Assembly: GCF_015207005.2 (NCBI RefSeq)
Contig: NZ_JADEXS020000001.1
Location: 1,426,001 to 1,490,000 of the forward strand
Origin: Desmonostoc muscorum LEGE 12446
GTDB taxonomy: Bacteria > Cyanobacteriota > Cyanobacteriia > Cyanobacteriales > Nostocaceae
Reading direction: 5' to 3'
DNA length: 64,000 bases
The notes beneath the pieces are model-generated. The model did no database searches, had not been told where the DNA came from, and saw nothing but the letters and a program-made list of their open reading frames with translations. Each line of letters starts with the position of its first letter. Within the stretch, counting starts at the first letter, position 1. A program made the translations under genes and the position numbers. Of the stretch, positions 48,923 through 58,512 are shown in pieces.

Positions 48923-49879
48923 ATGACATTAATTTTAGCTCTTGATTTTGGCGGAACTAAACTAGCGGCTGCATTAGTAAACATCGGTTCGAGAAAGTGG
49001 TTGCGTTATGAACGCCGACTCTCCCCAGCGAATGCAGATGCTAGCACTGACTTGGAAATAATGCGATCGCTAATTTACTCTTTACTACAAGACACAAAAC
49101 CTAGTGCGATCGGTGTTAGCTTTGGCGGCCCTGTAGATGCTTCCACGGGGACGGTGCGACTATCTCATCATGTCGCTGGATGGGAAAATATTCCTCTCAA
49201 AGACTTGTTGGAGGAGGAGTTTCGTGTGAGTGTTGGTGTGGATAACGATGCTAACATTGCTGCTTTAGGAGAACATCGCTTTGGTGCAGGACAGGGTTAC
49301 GATAGCTTGTTTTATATGACTGTCAGCACCGGTGTGGGTGGTGGTTGGATACTCAACGGCCAGCCTTGGCGGGGTGTAGGCGGGATGGCTGGTGAAATTG
49401 GACACGTGGTTGTAGATCCTGCTGGGCCAGTATGTTTGTGTGGGAAGCGAGGATGTGTGGAACGTTTAGCTTCAGGGCCTTATATGGCGCAAAATGCTAG
49501 GGAAGTTTTGGAAACCCACAAAGGCGGGAAGGTTTTGAGAGGGTTGGTAGGCAATAATTTAGAGTTACTGACGGGACAGTTGGTAAGTGAGGCGGCGGCG
49601 GCTGGGGATGATGTCGCTAGGGAAGTTTTGCACAAGGCTGCTTGGGCGCTGGGTGTGGGTATTGGAAATGTGGCGAATTTAATGAATCCGCAGCGCTTTG
49701 TGTTGGGGGGTGGTGTAACGAAAGCGGGGGAGGATTTTTGGCGGGTATTGCGACAGGTGGCGCGGGAGACGGCTTTACCGGAAGTTGATTTTGAAGTTGT
49801 ACCAGCGGCATTGGGTGATGATGCGCCCTTGTGGGGGGCTGTGGCGATCGCTTCCATAACAAGCATCTCGAATTTGTAA
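48923..49879 (+). CDS. ROK-family sugar kinase (glucokinase-like)
   Basis: A 318-residue ROK kinase. The phosphate-binding LALDFGGTKLAAALV opens the protein. GVSFGGPVDASTGTV, the VGVDNDANIAALGE active-site region, and GGMAGEIGHVVVDPAGP with its zinc-type motif CLCGKRGCVERLASG are all present. Glucose or another hexose is the probable substrate. The start follows the previous stop directly (TGA ATG), with AGGAGTGAG as the ribosome site. It probably acts in cytoplasmic sugar metabolism. Confidence 0.92.
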   Translation: MTLILALDFGGTKLAAALVNIGSRKWLRYERRLSPANADASTDLEIMRSLIYSLLQDTKPSAIGVSFGGPVDASTGTVRLSHHVAGWENIPLKDLLEEEFRVSVGVDNDANIAALGEHRFGAGQGYDSLFYMTVSTGVGGGWILNGQPWRGVGGMAGEIGHVVVDPAGPVCLCGKRGCVERLASGPYMAQNAREVLETHKGGKVLRGLVGNNLELLTGQLVSEAAAAGDDVAREVLHKAAWALGVGIGNVANLMNPQRFVLGGGVTKAGEDFWRVLRQVARETALPEVDFEVVPAALGDDAPLWGAVAIASITSISNL

Positions 49880-49929
49880 ATTAAATTATAGTTGCCATGC
49901 TATTAGTGAAGCGTGTACGGAGCCTATAA

Positions 49930-50571
49930 GTGCAAACAGAACTGGTTATTTTTGACTGTGATGGGGTGTTGGTAGACAGCGAGACATTGGGCAATCGTAT
50001 TCTTGTCGAATTTGTTGCAGAGTTCGGGCTAGTACTCGAACTTGAAGAAGCCATTTTGTTATTCAAGGGTTGCAAAATGGCTGATTGTGTTGCTGTTATT
50101 GAACAAAGGCTTGGGAAAAAGATGCCGCAAGATTTCGTGACTCAGTTTCGTGCCCGCACTGCTGAAGCATTCGAGCGGGAACTGCTTCCTGTCAACGGGA
50201 TAGAAGCGGCTCTAGACAAAATAAACTTACCAATTTGCGTTGCTTCCAGTGGTCCGCCGGAAAAAATTAAGTTAGCTTTGCGTGTCACTAATCTGCTACC
50301 TCGATTTGAAGGGCGAATCTTTAGTTCCTATGAAATCGGAAGCTGGAAACCAGCACCAGACTTGTTCTTACATGCAGCTAAAAATATGGGGTTTCAAGCT
50401 CCATCTTGCACTGTTGTAGAAGATAGCATTTTGGGTGTGCGTGCAGGTGTTGCTGCTGGGATGAGAGTTTTAGGTTACACCAATCAAAGTGAGGCTACTC
50501 TACTTGAAGCATGTGGAGCGCATGTCTTTCACTCTATGTGTCAACTGCCTTCTTTGTTGTCACACTATTAG
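49930..50571 (+). CDS. HAD-family phosphatase/phosphoglucomutase-like hydrolase
   Basis: A 213-residue HAD hydrolase of the beta-phosphoglucomutase-like subgroup. Motif I is FDCDGVLVDSE, motif II ASSGPPEKI, motif III KPAPDLFLHAAKNMG and motif IV VEDSILGVRAGVAAGM. The cap is the small helical type. The substrate is not predictable; candidates are sugar phosphates. GTG start. It lies 50 bp after the ROK kinase, suggesting a common role in sugar metabolism. Confidence 0.88.
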   Translation: MQTELVIFDCDGVLVDSETLGNRILVEFVAEFGLVLELEEAILLFKGCKMADCVAVIEQRLGKKMPQDFVTQFRARTAEAFERELLPVNGIEAALDKINLPICVASSGPPEKIKLALRVTNLLPRFEGRIFSSYEIGSWKPAPDLFLHAAKNMGFQAPSCTVVEDSILGVRAGVAAGMRVLGYTNQSEATLLEACGAHVFHSMCQLPSLLSHY

Positions 50572-50631
50572 AAAGCAGATGTGAATAATAATCAACAATT
50601 TTGTTGGTGAGGGTAATATTTGTGTTCACTA

Positions 50632-51219
50632 TTACTCTTGAATACCCTGACGAAATTCTCTAAGCGCTTCCAAGGGAGACGACAACAAAAGACAACGATT
50701 GAGCCGGGATAAATCTAATTCTGGAAACAACTCACTTTGAACAACTTTATCATATTCTTGTTCTCGTAAACAGTAAACTTCAAATGTCCCATCTTCCCAA
50801 AACCAAACTTCTGGAACTTGCATTAATTTGTACTTCTGTAATTTGATGGGACTACCGCTAGTAATCACCACTTCAATGCACAAGTCTGGTATGGGTTTAT
50901 CCGTGCCAAAGCAATAAGATAAATCTGCTTGATATTCTACTATTTCCGGAATAATCTGGCTAAAACTCCCGCTGGGGAAAAATTCAATGCCCTGTTCCAA
51001 GAAATACTGCCCCAGCAGTAAACCAATTAAACACTTAATCGCCTCGTGAGGCTTACCAATGGTCACGATTTCTAAGACTCCCTGACAATAAAACAGCCGC
51101 ACACCTGGAACATTTTCAAAGCTGGCTTGAATGGCTTTAAATTTTTCCCAACTTAATCCACCTCGGAAGAAACGTTGTTCTTCTGGTAAGTTCACAGCAT
51201 TTTCTAACGTTTGAGTCAT
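50632..51219 (-). CDS. Uma2-family endonuclease (DUF820)
   Basis: A 195-residue protein of the cyanobacterial Uma2/DUF820 family with a PD-(D/E)XK fold. The core has YQADLSYCFG (acidic), PDLCIEVVITSGS with the E and KYKLMQVPEVWFWEDG with the K..Y. The family is greatly expanded in cyanobacteria and its role is not known. I prefer the ATG at 51219; the in-frame ATG at 51231 adds four residues. Confidence 0.85.
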   Translation of the reverse strand: MTQTLENAVNLPEEQRFFRGGLSWEKFKAIQASFENVPGVRLFYCQGVLEIVTIGKPHEAIKCLIGLLLGQYFLEQGIEFFPSGSFSQIIPEIVEYQADLSYCFGTDKPIPDLCIEVVITSGSPIKLQKYKLMQVPEVWFWEDGTFEVYCLREQEYDKVVQSELFPELDLSRLNRCLLLSSPLEALREFRQGIQE

Positions 51220-51271
51220 AATATTTTTCACTCTCCCAGTTAGTAGTCACGAAATTTATCTTATTTCTATC

Positions 51272-52381
51272 CTAAGTCAAAACCAAATTATCTCGGTGAA
51301 TCACAGTTTCCGCACCGGCGTAGCCCAAAATTGTAGAAATTTCCCGTGAATGATGTCCGCGAATTTTTTGCAGTTCATCGCTGTTATAATTCACAAGTCC
51401 TCTGGCAATTTCTTGACCATTAGTGTCACACAATTGCACTGCATCTTGTGTGTCAAATTCTCCTTCTACTGCTTTAATTCCAGCTGCTAATAACGATTTT
51501 CCGGCCAAAGAAATTGCCGCGATCGCACCTTCATCTAAATACAATTTTCCCGCAGGTACAAGGCCGTAAGCTATCCAACGTTTACGCGCAGAAGTTGGTT
51601 CCGGTTGCGGTTCAAAATGCGTCCCAATCAGTTCACCTTGCAATATTTTTTCTATGTTGTGGGGAAATCTTCCTTGGGTAATTACAGTCCGCACTCCAGC
51701 CGCGATCGCAATTCTCGCAGCCGAAATTTTTGTCACCATACCGCCGGTACCCCATTGAGAACCTTGGGAACCTGTTTGTATTTGTAATTGAGCTAATTCT
51801 TTAATGCTACTAACTAAAGCGATCGGTCGCGCATCTGGTACGGAACGCGGATCGGCTGAGTAAAGGCGATCGACATCGGTGAGCAAAAATAACCAATCGG
51901 CTTCTACTAAACTAGCAACCAATGCCGAAAGGGTATCATTGTCGCCAAATTTTAGTTCCTCTACTGCTACGGTATCATTTTCGTTGACTATGGGAATTAC
52001 TCCCAATCCCAGCAGTTCTTGAAAAGTGTTGTAGGCGTTGAGATAACGGCTACGCTGTACCAAGTCGCTGCGAGTCAATAATACTTGAGCGATCGGTTGT
52101 TGTAAAGTATTAAATAAATCATCATATACACGGATTAACCTACCTTGTCCAACTGCTGCTACAGCTTGTTTGAGGGCGATCGCTTTTGGACGTTCGGTTA
52201 AGCCCAACCGCGCACAACCCACCCCCACAGCCCCAGAGGAAACCAAAATCACCCGATGTCCCTGGCGTCTTAAATGGCAAAGTGTCTCCGCCAAGGTGGC
52301 GATGGTGGAAAGTGCTAATTGTCCCGTTTCTGGTTGGGTGAGGCTAGAAGTGCCGATTTTGACAACAATCGTTAGTGACAT
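51272..52381 (-). CDS. proB: proB, glutamate 5-kinase
   Basis: First enzyme of proline synthesis, phosphorylating glutamate. The 369-residue length and two-domain layout are normal: an amino-acid kinase domain (1-~255; [65 protein letters not shown]) and a C-terminal PUA domain (~280-369; [19 protein letters not shown]). ATG at 52381; an upstream in-frame TTG is unlikely. It follows the AAA genes on the same strand but with a 160-bp repeat-rich gap. Confidence 0.96.
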   Translation of the reverse strand: MSLTIVVKIGTSSLTQPETGQLALSTIATLAETLCHLRRQGHRVILVSSGAVGVGCARLGLTERPKAIALKQAVAAVGQGRLIRVYDDLFNTLQQPIAQVLLTRSDLVQRSRYLNAYNTFQELLGLGVIPIVNENDTVAVEELKFGDNDTLSALVASLVEADWLFLLTDVDRLYSADPRSVPDARPIALVSSIKELAQLQIQTGSQGSQWGTGGMVTKISAARIAIAAGVRTVITQGRFPHNIEKILQGELIGTHFEPQPEPTSARKRWIAYGLVPAGKLYLDEGAIAAISLAGKSLLAAGIKAVEGEFDTQDAVQLCDTNGQEIARGLVNYNSDELQKIRGHHSREISTILGYAGAETVIHRDNLVLT

Positions 52382-52384
52382 CAA

Positions 52385-52546
52385 AAAGGTTAGGAGTTAC
52401 AAGTCATTGAATTTTAGATTTTAGATTTTAGATTTTTTCTTCAATCCAAAATTCAAAATTGAAAATCTAAAATTTTCATCATAACTCACTATGGTACTGC
52501 AACGATCCGACTAATTGATTCTCAATTCTGTATTCTGTATTCTTCC
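52385..52546. repeat. STRR heptamers between proB and the AAA operon
   Basis: Units of TTTTAGA/AAAATCT type (52409-52470) in both orientations lie in the gap between the 944-residue AAA gene and proB. They may separate the two transcription units. Confidence 0.7.
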
Positions 52547-55381
52547 TCATGGTACTGCAACATACTTCCCATCTTTTATCTGTAATAAAATTGGCTCAGT
52601 TTTCCGCTCTCCTTCATCACTAAATTTGAGTGGATACCCTGAAGTTTCGTTCACCGAAAACTTCGCATTTTCTAAACTTGCAAGAATCGTTGTGCGATTA
52701 GAATCAGCAGATAAATCTTGAATAAAAGCTTGTGTAGCATCATAGCTACTAGCAGTACGCCAAGTTACATCATCTTTCCATAATTTTTTAGCTTTTTGAG
52801 CATATTTTTTTGCTTGTGCTGCGTCCCTAAACCAAGGAACAACTGTAACTAAACCTTCTACTGCCTTTCCACCTTTACTTAAAGTTTCATCGCTATAAAG
52901 AGTATTAGCAGCTAATAATTGTAGTCCCGGTTTTTTTTGATTTTTAGAAATATTAATTGCATGATTATTTGCTTTAGCAATGTCTAAGGCAACACCAGTA
53001 TATTGTCTATCTGGAATTAAAATTGCTGCCTCTGCTCGCTGATTTAAACTTAGGTTAACTTGTTTTTGTGGATCTAGCGTCCTTTCTGTTAAATCAACTT
53101 GACGAATAACTTTACCTCCTAGATCCTCAAATTGATTTTGAAATTCCTCCGTCGTACTTTCACTAAATGAACTTTTAGATTTAAAGATTACTACTCTTGT
53201 TAAATTCAACTGAGTAATAGCATATGTTGCTAATTTTTGACCCATTGCTGCATCTGAAGGTACAGTCCGAAAGAAAACCTTACTTTTGTGCAATGAAGTA
53301 GTAGTACTGGCAGGGGATATTAGTGAGATTCCGACGTTCTCATATTCTGTTAAAGCTGCTTTCGTTGCCTCGCTAAAATTATGTCCAATTACTCCTAATA
53401 CAGATTGATTTTTTACTAACTCAGCAGCAACTTGTTTTGCTTTTTCGGGTTCCTTACCATTACCATCATTAGCAATGATAATAGACAGTAATTTACCATT
53501 TAAGCCATCTTTCTCATTAAACTCTTGTTGTGCTTGTGCCACACCACGTAATATTTCTGGAGCAAAGCTAGTATTGTTATCTGCGGGGACAACTACTGCC
53601 AAGGTAAAATAATCTCCCATGTTACGAGCAAGGGCATTGTTATAGTAAATTAATACTTCTGGATCTGTAGGATTAGCCGTTACTGCTTGTTTAAATAATT
53701 TCACAGCATCTTGATAATTGCCCTTTTTAAAACTTTCAATACCTTGGTCACGATAGGTGTTATTTATAATAGGAAAAAAGGTGCGATCGCCGCTACTTAA
53801 ATTATTTGTTAGATTGTTCCCGCAAAAAACACCAAATACTTTATTTTCACTTGCAAAGCATCGTGTTGAGAAATGACCAATACCTGTGCCCACAAAGGCA
53901 GCAGAAATTGTCATTGCTCCTGCTATTACAAGGCAATGAATACTTTTAGATAACCTCGATTTCACTGGAGAATAGACTTCTAGCTTCGAGGTAGTTTGAT
54001 ACTTTTCTTCTTGTGGAATTTCAATTTCTTGCTTCTTATTTTGTATAGTAAATTTCACAGTTTCTAAGGTTTTAGAAGAATTCTCTCTATCGAAAGATAA
54101 AGGTCTTTCAACTACAGCTAGGGCAGAATTAGAACTTTTAGGACTCAGAGCTAAACTAGTGTGATAATTAGTTAAATTATTCTGTTTTTTTTCCTGTAAA
54201 GGTAACTGTTTTTTGTCTTCGTAACTATCATAATTTTCTTCGTTGAGTTTTTCTAATTCTTTAATTTCTTGTCGCAATGGATGACGTTGCAGTAACCACC
54301 GACGCACTAATTCAATTTTGATTTTCTCACCCGTCTCATCCAAAAAATTATAGTCAACAAGCTCTTTAACTGCTTGTTCTAAAGCTTCTGTCTTAAAGTT
54401 TCCATATTTATTAAGTAGTTTCAATGGGTTTTCCGCAACTGTTTGAGATTCCTCAATAGCTATCTTCTGAGACTCCGCAACAGCAGAAAACACAACTTTT
54501 TCTGGAATAGTCAATCCATCCCAAAACCATGCTAAACCAGCTTCTGCATTCTCAATTGCCTGTTCAACAATATTATCTATATTTTGAGCATTAATATGCC
54601 ATTCATCTAATACTTTAGCTCTCACAAAAATAGCAAAGCAGATAACTTGAATGAAATAAGGATGTCCTGCTGAGAGTTCAATAATAGCTTTAATCGCTTC
54701 TGGCTCATAGTCTAAAACTCCCTCAGCCGGCTGAGTAATTAGCTGTGTAGCACTATCTTTATTTAAAAAACCAATTTCACGGGTAGAAGCATCTTCAAAA
54801 TAATTGAGTAAATTCGGTATATTTGCTGATTGCCTACCAGCAAACATAATTAAAAATAGCTTCTCTTCTACTTTAATTAGAGAATGTAAGTAATTAAAAA
54901 ACTTTTCTAACATTGATGCCGAATATTGATCGCTTAACGCTTCAAACTCGTCTAATAAAAAAACTAATTTTTTATCACGTAATTCATCGAAAACTTTCGT
55001 CAAAAATTGACTGTAAAAAATATCTGGATCTTTCTCTAATTCTTGAATATTAGGCAGCTTAATTTTTTCGGCATCTATTTCCAGTTGTTCAATAATTTCT
55101 TGAGCCAGATCTGCTAAGATTCTACAGAGATTCTCACGAGTATAATCTTCTAAATTGAACGAAATAAAAACAAAGTCTTCTAATTTAACAGATTTTGGAA
55201 TATTACGAATGATAGACGACTTACCGATACGTCTTTGACCATGCAATAAAGTAACTTTTATACCTTGGCTGAGATTATCTTCAAGAAAACGAAACAAATC
55301 TTGCCGTCCAAAAAGGAGTTTTGGGCCATCGATTGGACGACCGATTATATAAGGGTTTCTCCGAGATACCAAGTTTGCCAT
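52547..55381 (-). CDS. AAA-ATPase fused to membrane anchor, TPR and periplasmic ligand-binding domain (944 aa)
   Basis: A single protein that begins NPYIIGRPIDGPKLLFGR and has a P-loop GQRRIGKSS (48-56), Walker B VFLLDEFEAL (~140-149) and a winged-helix-like region to ~370. A basic linker leads to one membrane helix (~475-495; LVIAGAMTISAAFVGTG). After the membrane come CFASENKVFGVFC (C-x11-C), GDRTFFPIIN, a TPR-like unit (~540-580; YRDQGIESFKKGNYQDAVK) and a type I periplasmic-binding (Leu/Ile/Val-receptor) domain to the end (VLGVIGHNFSEATKAAL; RTASSYDATQAFIQ). It should sense an extracytoplasmic ligand and signal to its cytoplasmic ATPase. It is not an ABC transporter subunit. Confidence 0.85.
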   Translation of the reverse strand: MANLVSRRNPYIIGRPIDGPKLLFGRQDLFRFLEDNLSQGIKVTLLHGQRRIGKSSIIRNIPKSVKLEDFVFISFNLEDYTRENLCRILADLAQEIIEQLEIDAEKIKLPNIQELEKDPDIFYSQFLTKVFDELRDKKLVFLLDEFEALSDQYSASMLEKFFNYLHSLIKVEEKLFLIMFAGRQSANIPNLLNYFEDASTREIGFLNKDSATQLITQPAEGVLDYEPEAIKAIIELSAGHPYFIQVICFAIFVRAKVLDEWHINAQNIDNIVEQAIENAEAGLAWFWDGLTIPEKVVFSAVAESQKIAIEESQTVAENPLKLLNKYGNFKTEALEQAVKELVDYNFLDETGEKIKIELVRRWLLQRHPLRQEIKELEKLNEENYDSYEDKKQLPLQEKKQNNLTNYHTSLALSPKSSNSALAVVERPLSFDRENSSKTLETVKFTIQNKKQEIEIPQEEKYQTTSKLEVYSPVKSRLSKSIHCLVIAGAMTISAAFVGTGIGHFSTRCFASENKVFGVFCGNNLTNNLSSGDRTFFPIINNTYRDQGIESFKKGNYQDAVKLFKQAVTANPTDPEVLIYYNNALARNMGDYFTLAVVVPADNNTSFAPEILRGVAQAQQEFNEKDGLNGKLLSIIIANDGNGKEPEKAKQVAAELVKNQSVLGVIGHNFSEATKAALTEYENVGISLISPASTTTSLHKSKVFFRTVPSDAAMGQKLATYAITQLNLTRVVIFKSKSSFSESTTEEFQNQFEDLGGKVIRQVDLTERTLDPQKQVNLSLNQRAEAAILIPDRQYTGVALDIAKANNHAINISKNQKKPGLQLLAANTLYSDETLSKGGKAVEGLVTVVPWFRDAAQAKKYAQKAKKLWKDDVTWRTASSYDATQAFIQDLSADSNRTTILASLENAKFSVNETSGYPLKFSDEGERKTEPILLQIKDGKYVAVP

Positions 55382-55471
55382 AGCCTTAAGAGTATATTAC
55401 TAGGGATATGTATTCTATTTTACACAAAACAAATGAAATTGCTGTAGCTTATAACTCACTTTTTTAGTCAA

Positions 55472-58400
55472 TTATTGTTGCGGTGGCATAACCCACTTCC
55501 CATCTTGTATTTGAACTAAAATTGGCTCTGTTTGTCGTTCTCCCTGAGTATTAAATTGAAGTGAATCTCCAGAAGTATTTGTATTATTTACAACAAAGTT
55601 ATCATTTTTTAATTTATCGATAACTGTTGTTCGTGCAGAATTAGCAGACAAAGCTTGAATAAAAGCTTGCGTAGCATCATAGCTGCTTGCTGTTCGCCAA
55701 CTAACTTCTCCTGTTTCCCATAGCTTTCTGGCTTTTTCTATAAAGTTTTTTGCTTGTGGTACTTCCCGCAACCAAGGAACTACTACAATCAGACCTTCGA
55801 CTGCATTTGTGCCATCACGTAAAGTTTCATTGCTGTAAAGCGTATCTCCACCTAAAAGCTTCATTGCCGATTTATTTTGATTTTGGGATTTGAATCTCTC
55901 AGCTACATTCTGGTTTACCCTAGCAATTTTGAGAGCAATATCCATATGTTTCCTATCTGGAATTAATACAGCTGCTTCTGCTTTGAGTCCATAAATACTT
56001 TTGTTCACTTCTAAATCCATATTTAGTGAGACATCAGCTAAGTTAATTTGTGGCTTGTGAACGACTTCACCTCCCAGATTTTCAAATATTTTCGTAAATT
56101 CTTCCCTCATGCTGTCGCTGTATGAACTCTTCGGATTAGAAAAAATCACTACTCTTCTTAACTTCAAAGTCTTGAAGGCATATTCCGCTAATTTTTTTCC
56201 CCCAGCAGCATCAGAAGGTAAACTTCTAAAGAAATTTTTCTTACCCAGTAATTGTGTACTAGTGCTGGTGGGAGAGATAACAGGGATATCTGTTTTGTTA
56301 TACTCTTCTAAGGCGGCTTCAGTAGATTCAGAACTGTAGTGACCAATAATTCCTAAAATAGATGAATCTTTTACCAAATCCCCAGCTACTTCTGTAGCTT
56401 GTTGCGGTTGACCTGCATCGTTGGCAATTTTCATCTCAAGCAACCGATCATTTAAGCCATTGTTTTCATTAAACTCGTGCTGTGCCTGTGCTACACCGCG
56501 TAATATTTCTTTAGCCAAACTATCGTTATTTGCTGGAACAGCTACTGCCAATGTAAAAGGATTTCCTTTTTGTTTAGCACGAGCATTGTTATAATAAATC
56601 AACACTTCCGGATCGTTGCGATCGGCTTTTACAGCTTCTCCAAATAGATTACTCGCTTCTTCATATTTTTCTTGTTTAAAAGCCTGAATTCCTTGGTCAC
56701 GATAGCTATTTTTAATACCAGGAAATAAAGGGCGATCGCCATTACTAATTTTACTTTGATCTTCTATACATAAAAGCCCAAATTCTTTCTGTTTACCCGG
56801 AGGACACTCAGATGATAGTCGATAAGTACCATAACCTACACCTCCCATGACTATAACTGTCATTACTGCCAGTATTGTTTTTAAAGTTGAACCTCTGCGA
56901 TTTATCTCTCCTGGTTTAGTGACAGAATTAGTTGTGTCTGGTGTAGTAACTATGGACTTTTTCTCATAATTTTCAATTTCTAAAATTTTCTGTATAGCCG
57001 ATCTTGTGTTAGGTTCAATTTCTAAAATTTTGTTATATTTTTCCTTTGCTAGTGCGTATTCTCCTTGAATTATTAAATGATGTCCATATTCTGACAACGC
57101 ATCTAAAAATCCTTCCTTATAAGATTGAGAATCTGCTTTTAAAAGTTGTTTGTGAAGTTCTAAAGATTTTTCAAAATCTTTTGCTTGTAAATATCCTTTA
57201 GCCAAAGATACTGCAATATTAAAATTACTAGGATCTCTTTCTAGAGCCTGCTCATAATGCTGTAATGCTAACTGGTGTTTTCCCTGCTCAGACCAAAAAT
57301 TTGCTACTTCAATCAGGTTCTTAACGATATCTTCAATCTTTTGATTTTCCTGTGTTTGTAATTCCTGTGTTTTTAAAATTTGTATTTCATTTTGTAGTAA
57401 ATGATATTTTAGCAACCACCAACGGATTAATTCCACGGTGACAGTGCGTCCATTACCAGATAAATAACGGTTATCTATTAGTCTTTCCCATGCCTGAGTA
57501 AGCTGTTCTGTCTGATTTATACCATTTGTCTTTAGCAAATCTAATGGCTCTTGTGGAACTCTTAGTTCTTGCTCAATAGCTATTTTTTCAGCCTCAGCTA
57601 CAGTTGATATAATTATTCTTTCTTCGACGCTGAGTCCCTGCCAAAAACCTTGCAAGAATGAATCAGCTTCTTCAATTGCTTTGTCTAAAACTTTTTTTAC
57701 ATCAGCAGACTCAATGCTCCATATATTCCTTTTTCTTGCTTGTTGAAAAAGAGTAGAGCAAATAACTTGAGTAAAACATGGATGCCCCGCTGAGAGTTGT
57801 ATAATTTCTTGTATTGCTTCTGGTTGATATATCAAAATTCGTTCAGCAGGATTAGCAATCATCCGTCTAGCACTAATATTATCTAGCAAACCAATTTCTT
57901 GGTATGGCGCACCTTTAAATAACCTTTGCAAATTCGACAAATCATGAAGGTATCTGCCGATTACTGGAATAACAAATAGATTTCGTTTTTCATCATTTAT
58001 AAGTCTTGCTAAATATGGAAAAAAGTCACCATGCTCTCCAATATTTATATCATTATTCACTACATCGAATTCATCAAGTAGTAAGACTAGGTTTTTATTC
58101 CCTATTTTCTGATAAACTTTTGGCATAAAATCATCAGAAAATAAAGTTAGTTCTTGCTCAAACTCTGTTTTTGTCGGTAATATTAACTCATCTCCATCTT
58201 TATTAATAGTTTCAGCGATTTTCGCAGCTAAATCATAAAGAATATGACTCAGACTTAAATTACCTTTATCTTGCAAGTCAAATTCGATAAAAACAAATTC
58301 ATCAAGCTTAACAAAATTGGGAATCTGTTTAAGTACAGAAGATTTACCAATACGTCTTTGACCATGCAATAAGATAACTGGTACACCTTGACTTAGATTA

Positions 58401-58498
58401 TCTTCAATAAAGTGGAATAAACTTTCACGGCCAAAAAATTTACTACGTTCATGTATTGGACGACCTATAATATAAGGATTTCTCTGAGCATTGTTCAT
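55472..58498 (-). CDS. AAA-ATPase/TPR/membrane/periplasmic-binding fusion (1008 aa)
   Basis: Paralogue of the 944-residue neighbour, with the same order but an added cytoplasmic TPR block. NPYIIGRPIHERSKFFGR, P-loop GQRRIGKSS (46-54), Walker B VLLLDEFDVV (~135), TPRs at ~395-500 (HQLALQHYEQALERDPSNF; YALAKEKYNKILEIEP), one membrane helix ~540-560 (ILAVMTVIVMGGVGYGTY), CPPGKQKEFGLLC (C-x11-C), GDRPLFPGIKNSYRDQGI, a TPR-like unit, then a ligand-binding domain to the end. It is 90 bp upstream of the 944-residue gene and 14 bp downstream of a third AAA gene. Confidence 0.85.
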   Translation of the reverse strand: MNNAQRNPYIIGRPIHERSKFFGRESLFHFIEDNLSQGVPVILLHGQRRIGKSSVLKQIPNFVKLDEFVFIEFDLQDKGNLSLSHILYDLAAKIAETINKDGDELILPTKTEFEQELTLFSDDFMPKVYQKIGNKNLVLLLDEFDVVNNDINIGEHGDFFPYLARLINDEKRNLFVIPVIGRYLHDLSNLQRLFKGAPYQEIGLLDNISARRMIANPAERILIYQPEAIQEIIQLSAGHPCFTQVICSTLFQQARKRNIWSIESADVKKVLDKAIEEADSFLQGFWQGLSVEERIIISTVAEAEKIAIEQELRVPQEPLDLLKTNGINQTEQLTQAWERLIDNRYLSGNGRTVTVELIRWWLLKYHLLQNEIQILKTQELQTQENQKIEDIVKNLIEVANFWSEQGKHQLALQHYEQALERDPSNFNIAVSLAKGYLQAKDFEKSLELHKQLLKADSQSYKEGFLDALSEYGHHLIIQGEYALAKEKYNKILEIEPNTRSAIQKILEIENYEKKSIVTTPDTTNSVTKPGEINRRGSTLKTILAVMTVIVMGGVGYGTYRLSSECPPGKQKEFGLLCIEDQSKISNGDRPLFPGIKNSYRDQGIQAFKQEKYEEASNLFGEAVKADRNDPEVLIYYNNARAKQKGNPFTLAVAVPANNDSLAKEILRGVAQAQHEFNENNGLNDRLLEMKIANDAGQPQQATEVAGDLVKDSSILGIIGHYSSESTEAALEEYNKTDIPVISPTSTSTQLLGKKNFFRSLPSDAAGGKKLAEYAFKTLKLRRVVIFSNPKSSYSDSMREEFTKIFENLGGEVVHKPQINLADVSLNMDLEVNKSIYGLKAEAAVLIPDRKHMDIALKIARVNQNVAERFKSQNQNKSAMKLLGGDTLYSNETLRDGTNAVEGLIVVVPWLREVPQAKNFIEKARKLWETGEVSWRTASSYDATQAFIQALSANSARTTVIDKLKNDNFVVNNTNTSGDSLQFNTQGERQTEPILVQIQDGKWVMPPQQ

Positions 58499-58512
58499 AT
58501 TACCTGCCCATC

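Noticed and set aside
52547..58498. ABC amino-acid transporter
   Set aside because: Substrate-binding-like domains are present but fused to AAA ATPases; no permease and no ABC signature motif are found.
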